Part shown: piece after piece, positions 24,501 through 37,194 of the stretch | Layout of the letters: each line of letters starts with the position of its first letter | How positions within the stretch are numbered: position 1 is the first letter of the stretch | Source of the DNA: Vigna angularis | Lineage: Eukaryota > Streptophyta > Magnoliopsida > Fabales > Fabaceae | NCBI RefSeq assembly: GCF_016808095.1 | Contig: NC_068973.1 | Location: forward strand, 9,048,501-9,112,500 | DNA: 64,000 nucleotides | Direction of reading: 5' to 3' | Program-made: the position numbers and the translations under genes | The notes under the pieces: generated by a model | Database searches by the model: none | What the model was told of the DNA's origin: nothing | What the model saw: only the letters and a program-made list of their open reading frames with translations

Positions 24501-27322
24501 AGTTGAAGCATGGATACTACAATGCACAGACCATCTTTGCCTCCTTGTCCTGACTCTTGAGATTTCACTTCTAATGAGAAGATTTTGGCCTTATCACGAA
24601 CTAACAACCCAAAGCAATGTTTCATGAAAAACAAGTTTTCTTCTAATCACCCCTAACTTCAAGGATATAAAGTTTAACAAGAAATACTCTACCTTAACAG
24701 CAGTGTAAGGAGCAGTCTTTGTACATTTGCAGCAGCAACCAATGTTCCGTGTACCGGCATAGGTCTTCACAAGGCCATGTATTTGAACAGCAATATTTGC
24801 ATCAACCAGACCTTCTGTTAGTTGCTGTTTCACTTTGTTTTCTTCATCAAGGACATCTTCATCATCAGGTGTACTTATTTCCTGACGTGGGTTTGAACCT
24901 ACACAACTACAAAGCCCACCCTCTATAGGGACGGGGAAGTAGTGTTAAGCCATAAAGAGCTGGAAGGAAGAAAAAAAAAAACAATCAAACCAACAAATTA
25001 ATCACCTTTCACTCTCTGACCCCTTCCAATCCAATAATTGGGATTTAGAAAGTAGAATACTGACTTCCTCACACCCGATGCATTAGGGATTATATTGTCA
25101 AAATAAATGGCCAGAACAAACCAGAGAACGAATGTACCCGCAAGCCATTTATAAATATCATCCTGTCAATGAAAAGAAAAAAATAGGGGCTAACTGCAGT
25201 AAGACAACTAAGGCTGAGGGGAAGGAAGAATCAAAGCAAATACAGAACTATGTAGCAGAAAGTAAAAGGAAAATGCAACCAAAAGGCTTCTTAAAATGAA
25301 GTGGTTTATGGAGTAGGAATTTAGAGGTCAAATTATTGCATACAATAGTTATCACACAGTCTGCATGAGTATGAAGGCATTCTCCTCGTCTACTCCAGCT
25401 AACACCATCGACTTCGGAAGTTGCAACTGCATCTGAAAGCACTTGTATACCTTGAGAAAAAGGATTGGGTGGGAATAACGACCACAAATCTCGTAAAGTC
25501 TTGGAAAAACTATCCGTGTAAGGAAATCCTGCCTGTACCACTAGCTGCAAACAGAAAAACAACAGACAAAGAACGTGAGCATTCACTTTCTACCACTAAA
25601 GAAACCTTGTCTACAAACTACAAAGCACCAAAAGGATTCACACCTGAGTCAAAAAGCCCACAATAAATATAGAGAATCCCATTGTTGTTGCCGAAGATGA
25701 CTTCTTAATGAAAGCAGACAACATGAAGGCCAAGCCAGTCTAAATAAAAAGGGAAGCCATATTACACATACAAATCTAAATGAACACGTAGATGCAAACA
25801 GTAAGACTGGAAGAATGCCATAAATTGCTCACCATATTAAGTTCAAATAGGAAGAAAAAGACAAACAGGACCGCGAAACTGTTTTTCAAGAAAAAACTGA
25901 ACTGGAACATCATTCCAAAGAGTACTATGAGGAGGGAAGATAGGATTGTGACAACCGTCTCCCAAATGAGCCAGGACGACCAGTAAGCAAAGTCGTAAAG
26001 GCCCATCATTGTCATTGACTGCACGAACAAAGGAACAACAATTTAAATGATAAAAATATTGCACAATTTCATAGGGGATGAGCATCTGCAAAATTGATTT
26101 TACAAAATTAATGTTAATTTTAAAGTAAATTATTTAATTTGGATATTTTTATTCTGGAAACAAGTTAGTAATAAATTTCACCATGAAAATTCTTATCTGT
26201 CGCTACAGCTACTTAAAATTGTTTAATTTGAAATCCCTTTCGTGGTCAGAGTTAAAACACGAATATTTACTTAAAATCATCGTAACTGCTGTTTCAATAC
26301 AATTTTAGATATTGCAAGTTGAATGGAACATCCACGTTGGTAAAATACACAGGAAAGTTTTATACTACATCCGTACCTGGCGAAGTTTAAGCTCTTTCTC
26401 CGTCACCAAAGAGCTTATCTGAAGAACAAAATTAAACATAGCAATGGCGAGGAAAAACGCGGGACCAATGGTACCCACGGCAGAGAAAGGAGTCAAGGAA
26501 GGGTGAGCGAATTCCCTCAGAAACACATTCCAACTGAAACCCGGGTCTGAAATCCCACAAATTCATCAATTAAATCGAACTATAATCAAACAAAATTTAA
26601 AAAAAAAAAAAATCAACTCTGAATAATTTTGATACCTCCAATAAGGTGTCTGGCAATTTCCCTCTCGGCGGCAAGCTGAAGAGGAAGTTGAAACGACATA
26701 GTAGGGTCCTGATATTTGCCTCGCCACTGAAGACTGGTGGAATTGGTCTGAAGACCGTAGCTTATAACGGTGTCGTTTAGCTGCGAGAAATGAAGCGCCC
26801 CTGGACAAGTCATAGGGTTGCTGAACAGCCACGCATCCACTTCGGTCTTGTTCTTGAACGACTTCACCTGCACGCAGCTATCCGTCATATGCGAATAATT
26901 AATTGCTAATTCCCTGATAAAATTTTAGATTGCGAAGAGAAATGACGTGCCTTGGAGGAAGGGATGGGTCTGCCGGGGTTGTTGTTCATGATGCGGGTGA
27001 CGATGGTTTGGAAGATGGGGTTTTGGTCACCGCTCCAAACGAAGTCGTAGCATGGGACTTTGATGAAGAACTTGTCTTCACAGGGAGTTATGGGCGGAGA
27101 CGGTTCGGTGGGAGGGTCGGTGACGGTCTTGTAGGCGGAGGTGGTCGACGTCTGAGCCTTAATCGCCTTGTCGATGACGAAGATGAGGAAAATGAATATG
27201 AGAGGAGAGAGCAATTGCAGAAGACTCGCTCTCTTGTTCCGCCATGACAGTAACAAATTTTTCTTCAACAGAGCTCTGAATTGTTGCAACACCAATGGCA
27301 AACCGGTGAGGGTGGTCCTCAT
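21515..27322 (-). CDS. ABCA2: ABC transporter A family, half-size, ABCA2-like
   Basis: Sixteen exons, written high to low: 27322-26951, 26867-26636, 26546-26377, 26018-25833, 25739-25644, 25544-25344, 25162-25006, 24922-24693, 24208-24091, 23975-23899, 23780-23691, 23555-23412, 23330-23028, 22950-22870, 22183-22007, 21781-21515; 966 aa. One transmembrane domain (first helix about residues 34-50, a large extracytosolic loop with [18 protein letters not shown], then several helices about 210-450) precedes one nucleotide-binding domain. Walker A is GPNGAGKTT (564-572), the signature YSGGMKRR is at 665-672, Walker B LVILDE at 685-690, the D-loop TTGMD at 692-696 and the switch His at 721. The Cys cluster GCCCKC near residue 533 precedes the NBD, as in ABCA2. 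Such transporters move lipids in plant endomembranes; the substrate here is unknown. Intron 1 (26868-26950) uses a GC-AG pair. Exon 12 starts at 23555 rather than 23546 because the three extra residues match the family. Confidence 0.93.
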
Positions 27323-27395
27323 GGTTTCTCTCTGTGTCTGTCAGTCACTCAGTCTGTCACAGGTGGGTGATGGAAGAAGGAAATTTGGAATGTGG

Positions 27396-27405
27396 AATAT
27401 ATAAG
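27396..27405 (-). promoter_or_regulatory. Probable TATA box of ABCA2
   Basis: On the minus strand this reads cttatatatt, about 75 bp upstream of the ATG at 27322, a normal spacing for a plant TATA box with a short leader. Between it and the ATG lies a ctgt/cagt-rich leader without an upstream ATG that I could see. Confidence 0.5.
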
Positions 27406-27409
27406 AGAG

Positions 27410-30400
27410 TGTTGTTTTCCTCTTTCAGTTTAAGGTTGTGCAGGTGAAGCAACATCGTTAATCGTGATCAATTCCATAAAGAGAAAGCGCGGGTTTTCGT
27501 TTTCCGTCGTCATTCTCAGAAGGGTACAAATTAAGCGTGCTTCCACTTTTGACACTGGAATGCACCCGAATTTACGACTCCTGCCATCGTGTCTTCTATA
27601 TTTAGAAAACATATTAGTACTATTTTTTTTTTGTAAAATAATTTTTTATTCATAAACGTTGAATTTAAAAAGGATTTATAGTAAAAAATTATAATAAAGA
27701 AGAAACTTTTTCAAATCAAGTTTGATTGATAAAGTTGATAAACGCGTTACAATATTCTGTTAGTGGATATTGATTAAAAAAAGAGTTAAAAATAGCTCCA
27801 GAAAGAGAGAAACAAATGGCTTTAGAAAGTCAAAAAGAAGATATAGAAAATATTGAGAAAAAGGAAAACTATGAATTTTAAAATTAATAATGAAATAATT
27901 ATAATTTTAATTTACATTCTTGAACATGACATTTTGAACATTTATTTCTTGAAAATAACCATTTCAAATAAGAAAAATCGGTTCCCACACTTATTAATTT
28001 AAATTTTAAAAAATTACAATACAATTGTTTATATTATCTAAACTATTTTATCATACGAAAAAAAAGTATATAAGTACAACTATTTTAATTTCTTAGTTTA
28101 ATTAAATAATACTTAATTGTAGACATTTTAAAGATATCGTTTAATTCTTTTAACAGGACTACAGACCTTTTAAATTAAAAAGATAAATAAATATTGAACG
28201 TCTATAATAATTAATAATTCATGAATATTTCATGAATATTTCTAACACTTATAATGTGAAAAATAATGTTTACTTTTAACGCATAAAATAAATTTATAAC
28301 CACTATTAGAATATTATTAATATAAATTTTAAAAAGTTTGTTATTTATACATGTTTAATTACTAACTAGATATTTAAAATTTTATTTATATTTTTTAATT
28401 AATGAAACGTTTTTAATCATGATATGGAGGAAGTGAATGAATAAATTTGACTAGATTTAAAGAAAATTTTTATTTTGTTTTTTTAAAGAATTTAGAGGTG
28501 AGAGTGAGTATAATATATTTAAGAATGAAATTGGTGATTGATTTGACGTGTGATAGACAAAAAAAATTTTAATAGATAAAATAAAATTACAAAATTGTAT
28601 TTGTTATTAAAAGTTAATAAAATGATTTTGGGATTAGTTTATATTATTTTTTAAGAAAGATGATCAATAGTTTTGAAAAATAAAAATAAATGTTAAATAT
28701 TTAGATATTAAATTATTTTATTGACATTACTAATTTTTCTTTTAATATTTCTACTAAAAGAACAAATATTCGTACCAAGAATTTTTCTCCCCAATTGCAT
28801 TCCAATAGAAGTTATGTTTTTCTCTTTTTTTTTTTATAATATTGGTTTCAAATGCAAGTACCATAGATAGAAGAAAATATTTATGGTCTAAATGAAAAAT
28901 ATTACTATTTAAGAAATGTTTTCCTTATATCAATTAGGTTAAGGACGAAAAATATCACACTGCCACATGAATGTGACAAATACAATATTATAAAAAAACA
29001 TCTTATGACCATAAATTTCCTCCACTTTGACGAGATAGGATGAGAAATCTACAAATGTGAACAAAGCAAACAAAATTCAAAATAAAAATAATTATATATT
29101 ATTATTATAATTTTATATGATATTTAATATATTTTAACAACAATTTTAATAATAGTTTATCACTTTTTAACTAATATTCTCAATATTCTAATTTGTTAAA
29201 CTTTTTTTAGCATCTTCTTTACATTTTCATGGCATGTCAATTTTTCATTTTCATTATCTTTTAAAGTTAATTTTTTATAAAGTTAAAATTCTTAGTTGAT
29301 TCAAATTAATTCAAAACTTTCAAAAGAAATCCAATCATTTTCACTCAGGAACTTCAGAACTTAATGACTAACTTCAAAATAATACATTTTATATGAATGT
29401 ATCATTAAAATAATAAAAATACAAACGAAAAAAAAATACAGTGAAATAACTAAAAGCTATTAAATAACTTCAAAAATTAGAATGAGATAATTATTTCATA
29501 AAACAATGTACAACATAAACAGATAAATTTACATTATATGATTTTTTAAAACAATAATGAAAACATTAATTGAAGTTTATTTAGTTATATATCTATGACA
29601 TAAATAAAAAGGTTTAATAGTTTCGTTTCATAAAGATGCTTTTATTTTATTTTATTTATTCCATTTTAAATATTTTAAATTTAGTCGCATTTTTCATAAA
29701 AATAAGTTAGTATAATATATTTTCGTATTATATTTCAAGATCGATTACCAAAGAGGATTCTCATAGATAATAACCACGTATTATACAAGGACATTTCGGT
29801 CATTTCGATTCAACACGGTGAAGGACAAAATTGTCATTCGGCATTAATATGAATAATAAGACATTGGAAGTGTTGACCATGTACTTCGATGTGATCAAGA
29901 AGTGAGAAAACAAATTTAAAAAACTTAATTGAAAGGGATTTTGGAGAAAATATAATCAAAACTCAAATAGTTTACGTGCTGAGTTTCTAAAATTCAGTTT
30001 CTCACTATGTTTTTAGAAAACTAGGGCCACCAGGGTTGAATTTAACACCTACAAAATTATTATTTTTTGTTGACCATTGAATTTGTATTTATTACTTTTC
30101 AAAAATATTATTCTAGTTTATTAGGTATTATTTTCTTAAATAATATTTGTTAAAAGAAAAAACTTCAATGCATAAGATGTCTATTCAGCCTTAAATTTGC
30201 AGTTTGAAAATTCAGCACGAAAAAAATAATGTCATTGGGATTTGCATTTTCCGAGAAACACACAAAGTTTCAAACTATAATTTTTATTAAAAAAATGCAT
30301 AGCCAAAGATCAAAGGTTACCATATTTAGAATATTGAATATTGAAAGGGTACTTTAATATAAAAAGAAATATGAGGTACAATATAAAAATTAATATATTT

Positions 30401-31436
30401 TTCGTTGTGCCTGTCAATTTCCATTATGTCAAGATTATTGGCTAATGTTTGAATCCGTTTATATCTATCTAACCCATTCAAATCCTTATGAGATAAAAAT
30501 AACTTATCAACAATAAGATTCAATAGTTTAAAAATGCATTAGTGAAGACTCTACATGTAAAAACTACCAAATTATAATTCAATTCTAAATCTTCAACATA
30601 ATAATCCCTTAAACTGCTAATTATGGTTTTCGTTAGTTCATAAGGTGGCTTTTGAACTTTCACTTCGTATTTTTAAATTTATTTTTATTGAGTTCTTTGA
30701 AAAGACATATTAAAGATGGTTCCTATAAAATTGTAGTCTCAAATCATGAACCGTGTTATATATAACAAAAACAATGAAGCTTTAAACTCCTACAACGAAA
30801 CTAACTATAATCTAGTTCATTCTTGAGTTCATACTCCAATTAACCATTCAATTTTATTATGATTGACACTTAGATATGTGTTTTGGTTTGTTCACTCTTA
30901 TCCACCAGTTTGTGGTGTGGTTCTTGTCCTAGTGTGTGGTTCATGTCTTGGTTCGTGGTGTGATTTGTGCTTTATTTTGTGGTCCAATTCATGCTTTATT
31001 TATTTAATTTTTTGTTTTATGTCATTCTTAGGTACTGGTTATCGTAATGGTATGTTGACGCAATCTCTTTCACTTTTAATCACCATTCGCTAACAACATT
31101 TTAGATTCTCCATAACCAAGTTTCACTTTGAAGATGACAAAGACATTCCTGCTATGTGAGATTATTCTAACCCATAGATCCAAATTCGATGACATCTTTG
31201 TATGTTCTCCTTTTGAATGTCTATGATTTTTTATATGCAACGTTTAGTTTATTTATTTCGAAGAAGATTAGATGTATGAGAGATGAGTTAGTGTTGTAAT
31301 TCACTTATTTAAAGTCTAGTGAGATACAAACCAATTAAGGATAAAAGTTAGATAGAAATAAATCAAGTTCTTTTGGGTTTTAATACATGAGGTAACATGA
31401 AAATAATTTGTTACCCAAAATTTACAAGAATGTTCA
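27410..31436. other. Intergenic DNA between the divergent ABCA genes, proximal part
   Basis: Very AT-rich, with no supportable gene. A small frame at 30863-31093 comes from a tg-rich stretch with repeated gtggttc-type words and is not a convincing gene. Nothing else was recognised. Confidence 0.5.
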
Positions 31437-31782
31437 TCAAGATTGGTCCTCATTTTTATTAAAAATAGTCAACATGATCATTTATGTCAAATTGGTGTTG
31501 ACATGATTTAGAGGATGACAGTGTAACATTGTAAATGACACATGACAATGAAATGTTGGTGTCATGAAAGCATGTTGAACAATACCACATTATTTACACA
31601 TTGTCCACTTCTGAATAATGTGATAGTCTAAATAACATGTGACAATGAAGAATTGACGCCATCTTATATAACCTAGAGATGACAATATCATGTATTATTG
31701 TTGTCACACTCAAAACAATGTCAACATCAATTTAACCAATATCTACATCAATTTTTGTTAACAAAAATAAGGATTATGTCAA
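31437..31782. repeat. Foldback/MITE-like inverted repeat, about 345 bp
   Basis: The left arm has cctcatttttatt, tcaacat and aaattggtgttgacat blocks. The right arm in reverse complement has ccttatttttgtt and aaattgatgttgacat in the same order. Arms are about 110 bp and diverged. No coding potential is seen. Confidence 0.5.
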
Positions 31783-31956
31783 GAAACAAAAATGAAAAAC
31801 CATATTAAATAATTATATTAAAAATTAGGGAAAAAATTGTAAAAAATATAACTTATTAGAGTTTAAAAATACATTTTCATACATCACTCTGTGTTTGATT
31901 GGATATTGGTAGAAAATATATGAGAAATGTTATTTTTACTTCAATCTTTTATAACG

Positions 31957-33123
31957 TGTTGATAGGGGGAGCATTAGACTCCAAACATATTGATTTTTGA
32001 TGATGAGTCGTTAACAATGAGTAGAAAATGTTCTAATCATTCTTGCACAACATAATTGGTAAACATTTGTTTAAAACATTAAACATGTTTGTGTTAGATG
32101 TATATAGATCATGTGTAGATGAATGAAATATGCTTAAACAAGTCAAAATAGTTATAGTAGTTTTAATTGATTACATAAGTAAGATAATTCATTAAAAGAA
32201 GCCAGAATACATAAAAAGTAAAAACGAGAAAAAACTGTTTGTTATAATCAATTATATAAGTAGCATAATCGATTAAAACATAAATTTAGGCATAATCTAT
32301 TACGCATATAGTCTAATGTGTTAGACAATGTGAAAAGAGGCAAAAAAAGACATAATGATATTTTAATAAATTACATAAGTGACATAATCTATTAAAACAG
32401 AAACATTGGTCTAATCCATTATGCTAACAACCTTATTTGTTAGGTTATTTAAAAGAAGCAGTATAAGGCATAACTGTTATTTTAATCGATTATATAAGTG
32501 ATCTAATTGATTAAAACAGAAACACAAGCATAATCGATCAAACTGCAACAAAATCTAATTTACTATATAAATAAGATTGGAGACTTGACTCAACAATTTT
32601 AAATTGGCAATATACTGACATTTTCTATGAGTTTGAGTACATGCATTTTCAGAAGAGTTCTTGGAGGTTTTATAGCTACATTGGTGAAGAAGAAAACAAG
32701 AAATCCATCAAGACTCAAAGGAGCTTACTTCTTCAGATCCTTATACTTTGTTTTTTATTTGATACTTGTGCTGGGTAGGCCATGTTAGAGAGTGAGTGTA
32801 TCATCTCTTGTATTGGTTGTATTAAATTTGAGTGTGGTGAGGATATCAATTGAGTGCATCATTATGTTCTTGAACTCAAAACTTGATTAGTGGATTATCC
32901 CAACTAAGGTTGTTGAGGGAAGACTGGATGTAGGCTTCTTGTAAGAGCTGAACTAGTATAAATCTTTGTGTGTTTTATTCTTTCTTTTATATTTCTTTAC
33001 TTGATTGATTTAAATACCCTTGACTAGTGATTTTAAGATTAAAGATTTTTTCATGATTTAAAAAACTTTTGAAATCCAATTCAACCCTTCTTGGCTTGAG
33101 ATGTAGGGACTACTTTTCTAACA
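31957..33123 (+). mobile_element. Solo LTR, probably Ty1/copia type, 1.17 kb
   Basis: It starts tgttgatagg and ends cttttctaaca. Flanks are TAACG (31952-31956) and TAACA (33124-33128), a target duplication with one G/A mismatch. The body at 32155-32580 repeats aatcgatta- and cataagt-type words at least six times. No internal coding region or second LTR is adjacent, hence a solo LTR. The orientation is assigned from a possible polypurine-like start and is uncertain. Confidence 0.5.
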
Positions 33124-33528
33124 TAACATATTACGTGTAGATGAAAAAAGTAGAAGAACAATGAACAACATTATATAATAACAAGAATAATATGACAAAT
33201 ATAGAATAATACTATGTAAAAACTTTTATAACATGTCGACTACTCTCTTGTACCCTTTAACCCTAAATATACTTGCACTCTCTAAAACAAGAATTTAAAC
33301 TAAACCGCACAATACTTTAGTCTAAAAATATAAGAAAAATCAAATATAACCTTAAAATATTTTTAATTAGAGTATCTAAACAGAGTAAACTTTTAAGTTT
33401 ATTATATAACTACAATCAATCATTCAATTGTTTATATTAAGTGATGTAAGAATTTTTAATATGTATTATTTTTATTAACCTAACATATTTTTATATACAT
33501 TGAAAAAAGAAGTAAGAATATTTATTTT

Positions 33529-35906
33529 TGTAACATCCCAAAAATATAACTTTAAACTATATTTAAGAGTACTTACATTTACAATAAAATAGAACAGTTA
33601 CAGGAAATAAAATTAACTTACAGTTATCCTAAAATAACCATAAATTTAAAACTTACTAAAATCCTACACTGAATACAAACCATAAGAGCAAACCGAACGG
33701 TCATACAAGAGATGTATCAACCGAACGGTCCTATCCTAAGGGGTTGAAGACTCCTCGCTCAGCACTTGCTCCAAGGAACCCTCTCCGCACTCTGCTCACA
33801 CCCACAGGGTGATCATTGCAAGGACGTAGATGACCGAACGGACAACATGACAAGACAGGAAAATAAGGGTAAACTAATGTAATTTAATTAACCATGTTAA
33901 CATACAATTCAGACAAACATATAATACAATCATACATATATAAAAATCATACGATCATATTACAGCCGACCACTTTACTCTGACTGTCCGGACTAGTATG
34001 AATATGTAGCTTGAGGCCGTTCGTGCACCTGGGTGGTGTAGTAACTACAAAACCATCAGCTGCCACCCGAGGTTAGTCTGTTATAACTCACCCAAGAACC
34101 TATGGGCTATGACCTCCTGCCATTCTCACACAATGCATTACCAATCTCTACTTGAGAATTGTAATCATCATAATTTCAGGATGAACTCCATGAATTTCAC
34201 TTTCCATATCCATACTATAACACCACCTTGATACACTTTTCACTGAGACATTCCTCCTTGGAATTCTCTTCCACATTACTTGAAACGTATGCCTTATTGA
34301 AATATCCATAAAATTTCCCATACACAGTAGATCAATACAACTATCTTAACCCATCAGAGTCAAACAGTAAAAATAGCATTTAAGAACCAAATATTCATTC
34401 AAAGAAGAAAACTGAACGACAACAACACAAACCTCGAGTACGACCGAACGGAAAAGATCAATATAATTTATGAACAAGACCGAATAGAAAATACTCCCAA
34501 CACACAAACATGACCTCGAACACAATTTCGAGGGCCGAAAGCTAGAACAACCGAACACTTAGTGTAAGACCGAGCGGTCTTTCACTATCCATAGAACAGG
34601 ACCGAACGGTCCATACTACCAATAACGAGCGCTAGTACAAGACCGAGCACTACCAAGAACGAGCGCTAGTACGAGACCGAGCATTATAAAGAACGAGCGC
34701 TAGTACGAGACCGAGCACTACCAAGAACGAGCGCTAGTACGAGACCGAGCACTACAAAGAACGAGCGCTAACACTAGCATAACTGCTACTACAAGGCTGA
34801 GCGCTATAACCTAAGACGAACACCAATAGTTTAGTCCGACCACTTAAGATTGATCTTGAATATTATTTATAAAACTTAATACTACTAAGAGACCCCACAA
34901 ACTACTAAGAACGATCGCTAATATAAAACCGATTACGACTAGGAGACCGACCACTCTCCTAAGACCGAGCGGTCATGCACGGGTAAGACTAAAGAGATCT
35001 AACCCAATTAACGACCAAGTATCTGAACCTGAATGAGTGCTCAGTTTTCTACCTAATTTTGCAAATACTTATGCAGATTTATGAACCAGCTAGATTTACC
35101 AAAACTAAATATTTTTCCCAATTTCACCATCACACTTCCTCACAATTCACTCATTCATTGAACCAGAATTATACAACATCACAAACCTCATGAACATAAC
35201 ATATAATAGTCCACACAAATATCACCGAACATCAACTCATTCAGATCAATATGCAGAAAACTTCAACATTTCCAATATCAACCAAACATCCCATCATACC
35301 ACCATTTAAAACATGCAACCATACTAACATGCAACAATCCATACACAGAAGAATCATAATTAAATCACTAGCTTCCCTTACCTCTTAATCGAACGAGAAT
35401 CTTCTACCCTTCCAGAAATTTGCTCACACTTCCATAAAATCCCCAGAACACTTATATCTCACTGATTGATGAGGATAGACCACCAAAAGACCATAAATGT
35501 GATCAGAAATGGAAGAGGAAGTTGATGAACACATGCAACCAGAAACTTGGCTTGCATGTGTCAAAATGTTTCGGAATCTCACAAGAGTTCAAGAAATCGA
35601 GACTTACCAGCTCTAAACAAGACTTTGATCGGTGGAAAAGGAAACCCTTGATCTCATGAACGCCTATGGAGATTCTGATCATTGATCAGATGAACCAACA
35701 GTGAGTAATTTTAAAGAGAAGAAGGAGAAAAGAAGAGAGAAGAAGGAGAAAAGAAGAGAGAAGAAGATTTAGAAAAAAATAGTTGTATCAGAAAATGGGA
35801 TAAACATTTAAAATTTTCTTTTATATAATAATATTATTTTAATATAAATTACTCAGTCCCATTATTCCTGTGCACTCCAAAATCTTTAAAATTCTCGGTT
35901 CTTACA
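33529..35906 (-). mobile_element. Solo LTR, 2.38 kb, probably Ty3/gypsy type, minus orientation
   Basis: On the minus strand it opens TGTAAGAACC (at 35906) and ends GGGATGTTACA (at 33529). It shares, in order and orientation, several blocks with 57893-60361: gaccgaacg-type words, the caggaggtca block with the cacccgggtgca-like block, and gcaatgatca..tgtgagcag. The flanks (atttt, atcgc) do not form a matching target duplication, so the insertion is old, rearranged, or a boundary is off. No protein-coding segment is seen. Confidence 0.65.
34620..34775 (-). repeat. 34-bp tandem repeat inside the solo LTR
   Basis: Roughly four and a half copies of a unit of about 34 bp, containing aacgagcgctagtacgagac and cgagcacta, sit in tandem with few differences. 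The related LTR at 57893-60361 has a looser version at about 59090-59215. Confidence 0.75.
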
Positions 35907-37117
35907 ATCGCGATATTTGATAAAAAAAGACTAAATATCTTTCGTTCTAAACACACATTATTGACATATGTTTATACCCATCTAATTTTTATATTCAAGG
36001 AAGCGAAAGTGATATTCCCATAAAAAAAGTTATTTATCATTACACTTTATGAATTTTTTAAATTTAAAAACTGTTCCTAAAAATATTAAAATATAACTGA
36101 ATGTATTAAAAAAGCAACATTCCTACTTATTATATTTCAAAGAATATCATTTATAAAAAAAGTAATATGACTCTACCAATAAAGTATTTTGTTGTTTTTT
36201 TAAAAATGTTTCTGAGTTGTAACAAAAAACAACTATGACCAATTACCATAACAAGTAAAAGTCATTGATCCATCAAAGACCATATTATCGACTAATATCC
36301 ACCATATTGAAAAAGGAAAAATCAGTCCAATCATCCTGGTAGGGATATCAAAGCCAATCATGAATGTTGACATTATTCAATTTGTGTACCTTAGTTCCAC
36401 GGCAATATTTAGAATTTTCATGAATCCAGGAAGGAACTAGACAATTTCTGTTGTGAACAAGGTTGCTTTGTCCACCATAATGTTTTAAGTTTTCCGCAAC
36501 GGCAAATTATTATTTTTTAATATAACAGTTTAAAAAAATCTTCTTTTACTGAAAAGGGAAATATAGGATAGATCTTCCTCAATCATAATAATGATTAAGA
36601 AACAATAGAGACACTCTTCTCAATACCTTTTCTATTATTGTGTAGACATAATATTTTTAAAATTTGCTATATTCTCTCTTGATTTAGTACTATAATTAAA
36701 AAAATTAAAATTCCCAACCAATTTTATCCAATAATATAAAATATTAAAAAGAGCGTTGTTAGCTTTTGTATTACTCTTTTTACACATATAGAAGGACATT
36801 TGCCCATTATATATATATTGTCAACAGTTCTTTTTGACGTTAGTTTACGTGCCCATGGGAAAAACGCGCCAAGTAAAAACGGAACAGGTGGATTTCAACG
36901 TTACAGAAAAAGTCCACCATGGGAAAGGTCACAGAAAATGCTTTCCATAAAATAGTCAACATTCATAAAAGAGGACACTCTAGTCATTTAACCAAGGGCA
37001 TATCCGGAAGAAAAAAATTCACCCGCCTTAAAAGATTTTCGCATTCACACTCCACAAAAACACCATTGTTGAAAATAACATCAAGATTCAGGGACAAAAC
37101 GGTCAAACTGCGCAACA
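35907..37117. other. Intergenic DNA upstream of ABCA7
   Basis: AT-rich, no gene recognised. The last 250 bp are less AT-rich and form the proximal promoter region of the ABCA7-type gene. Confidence 0.45.
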
Positions 37118-37138
37118 TTATATAATATATAATATAAA
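37118..37138 (+). promoter_or_regulatory. Probable TATA box of ABCA7
   Basis: The run tatataatatataatataaa lies 57-77 bp before the ATG at 37195. Its length leaves the exact core uncertain. An in-frame continuation upstream of the ATG was not needed for the gene model. Confidence 0.5.
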
Positions 37139-37194
37139 ACACCGTCCGTTTAAAGAATTTAACGTTTCAGGACTCAGGCAACTTTAGCAGAAGC

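Noticed and set aside
26930..27247. 105-codon plus-strand frame opposite ABCA2 exon 1
   Set aside because: Antisense shadow of a well-supported exon.
30863..31093. Cys/Val-rich 76-codon frame
   Set aside because: Comes from an imperfect tg-rich repeat; no start context or homology.
33529..35906. Target duplication for this solo LTR
   Set aside because: Flanks atttt and atcgc do not match; I did not force a call.
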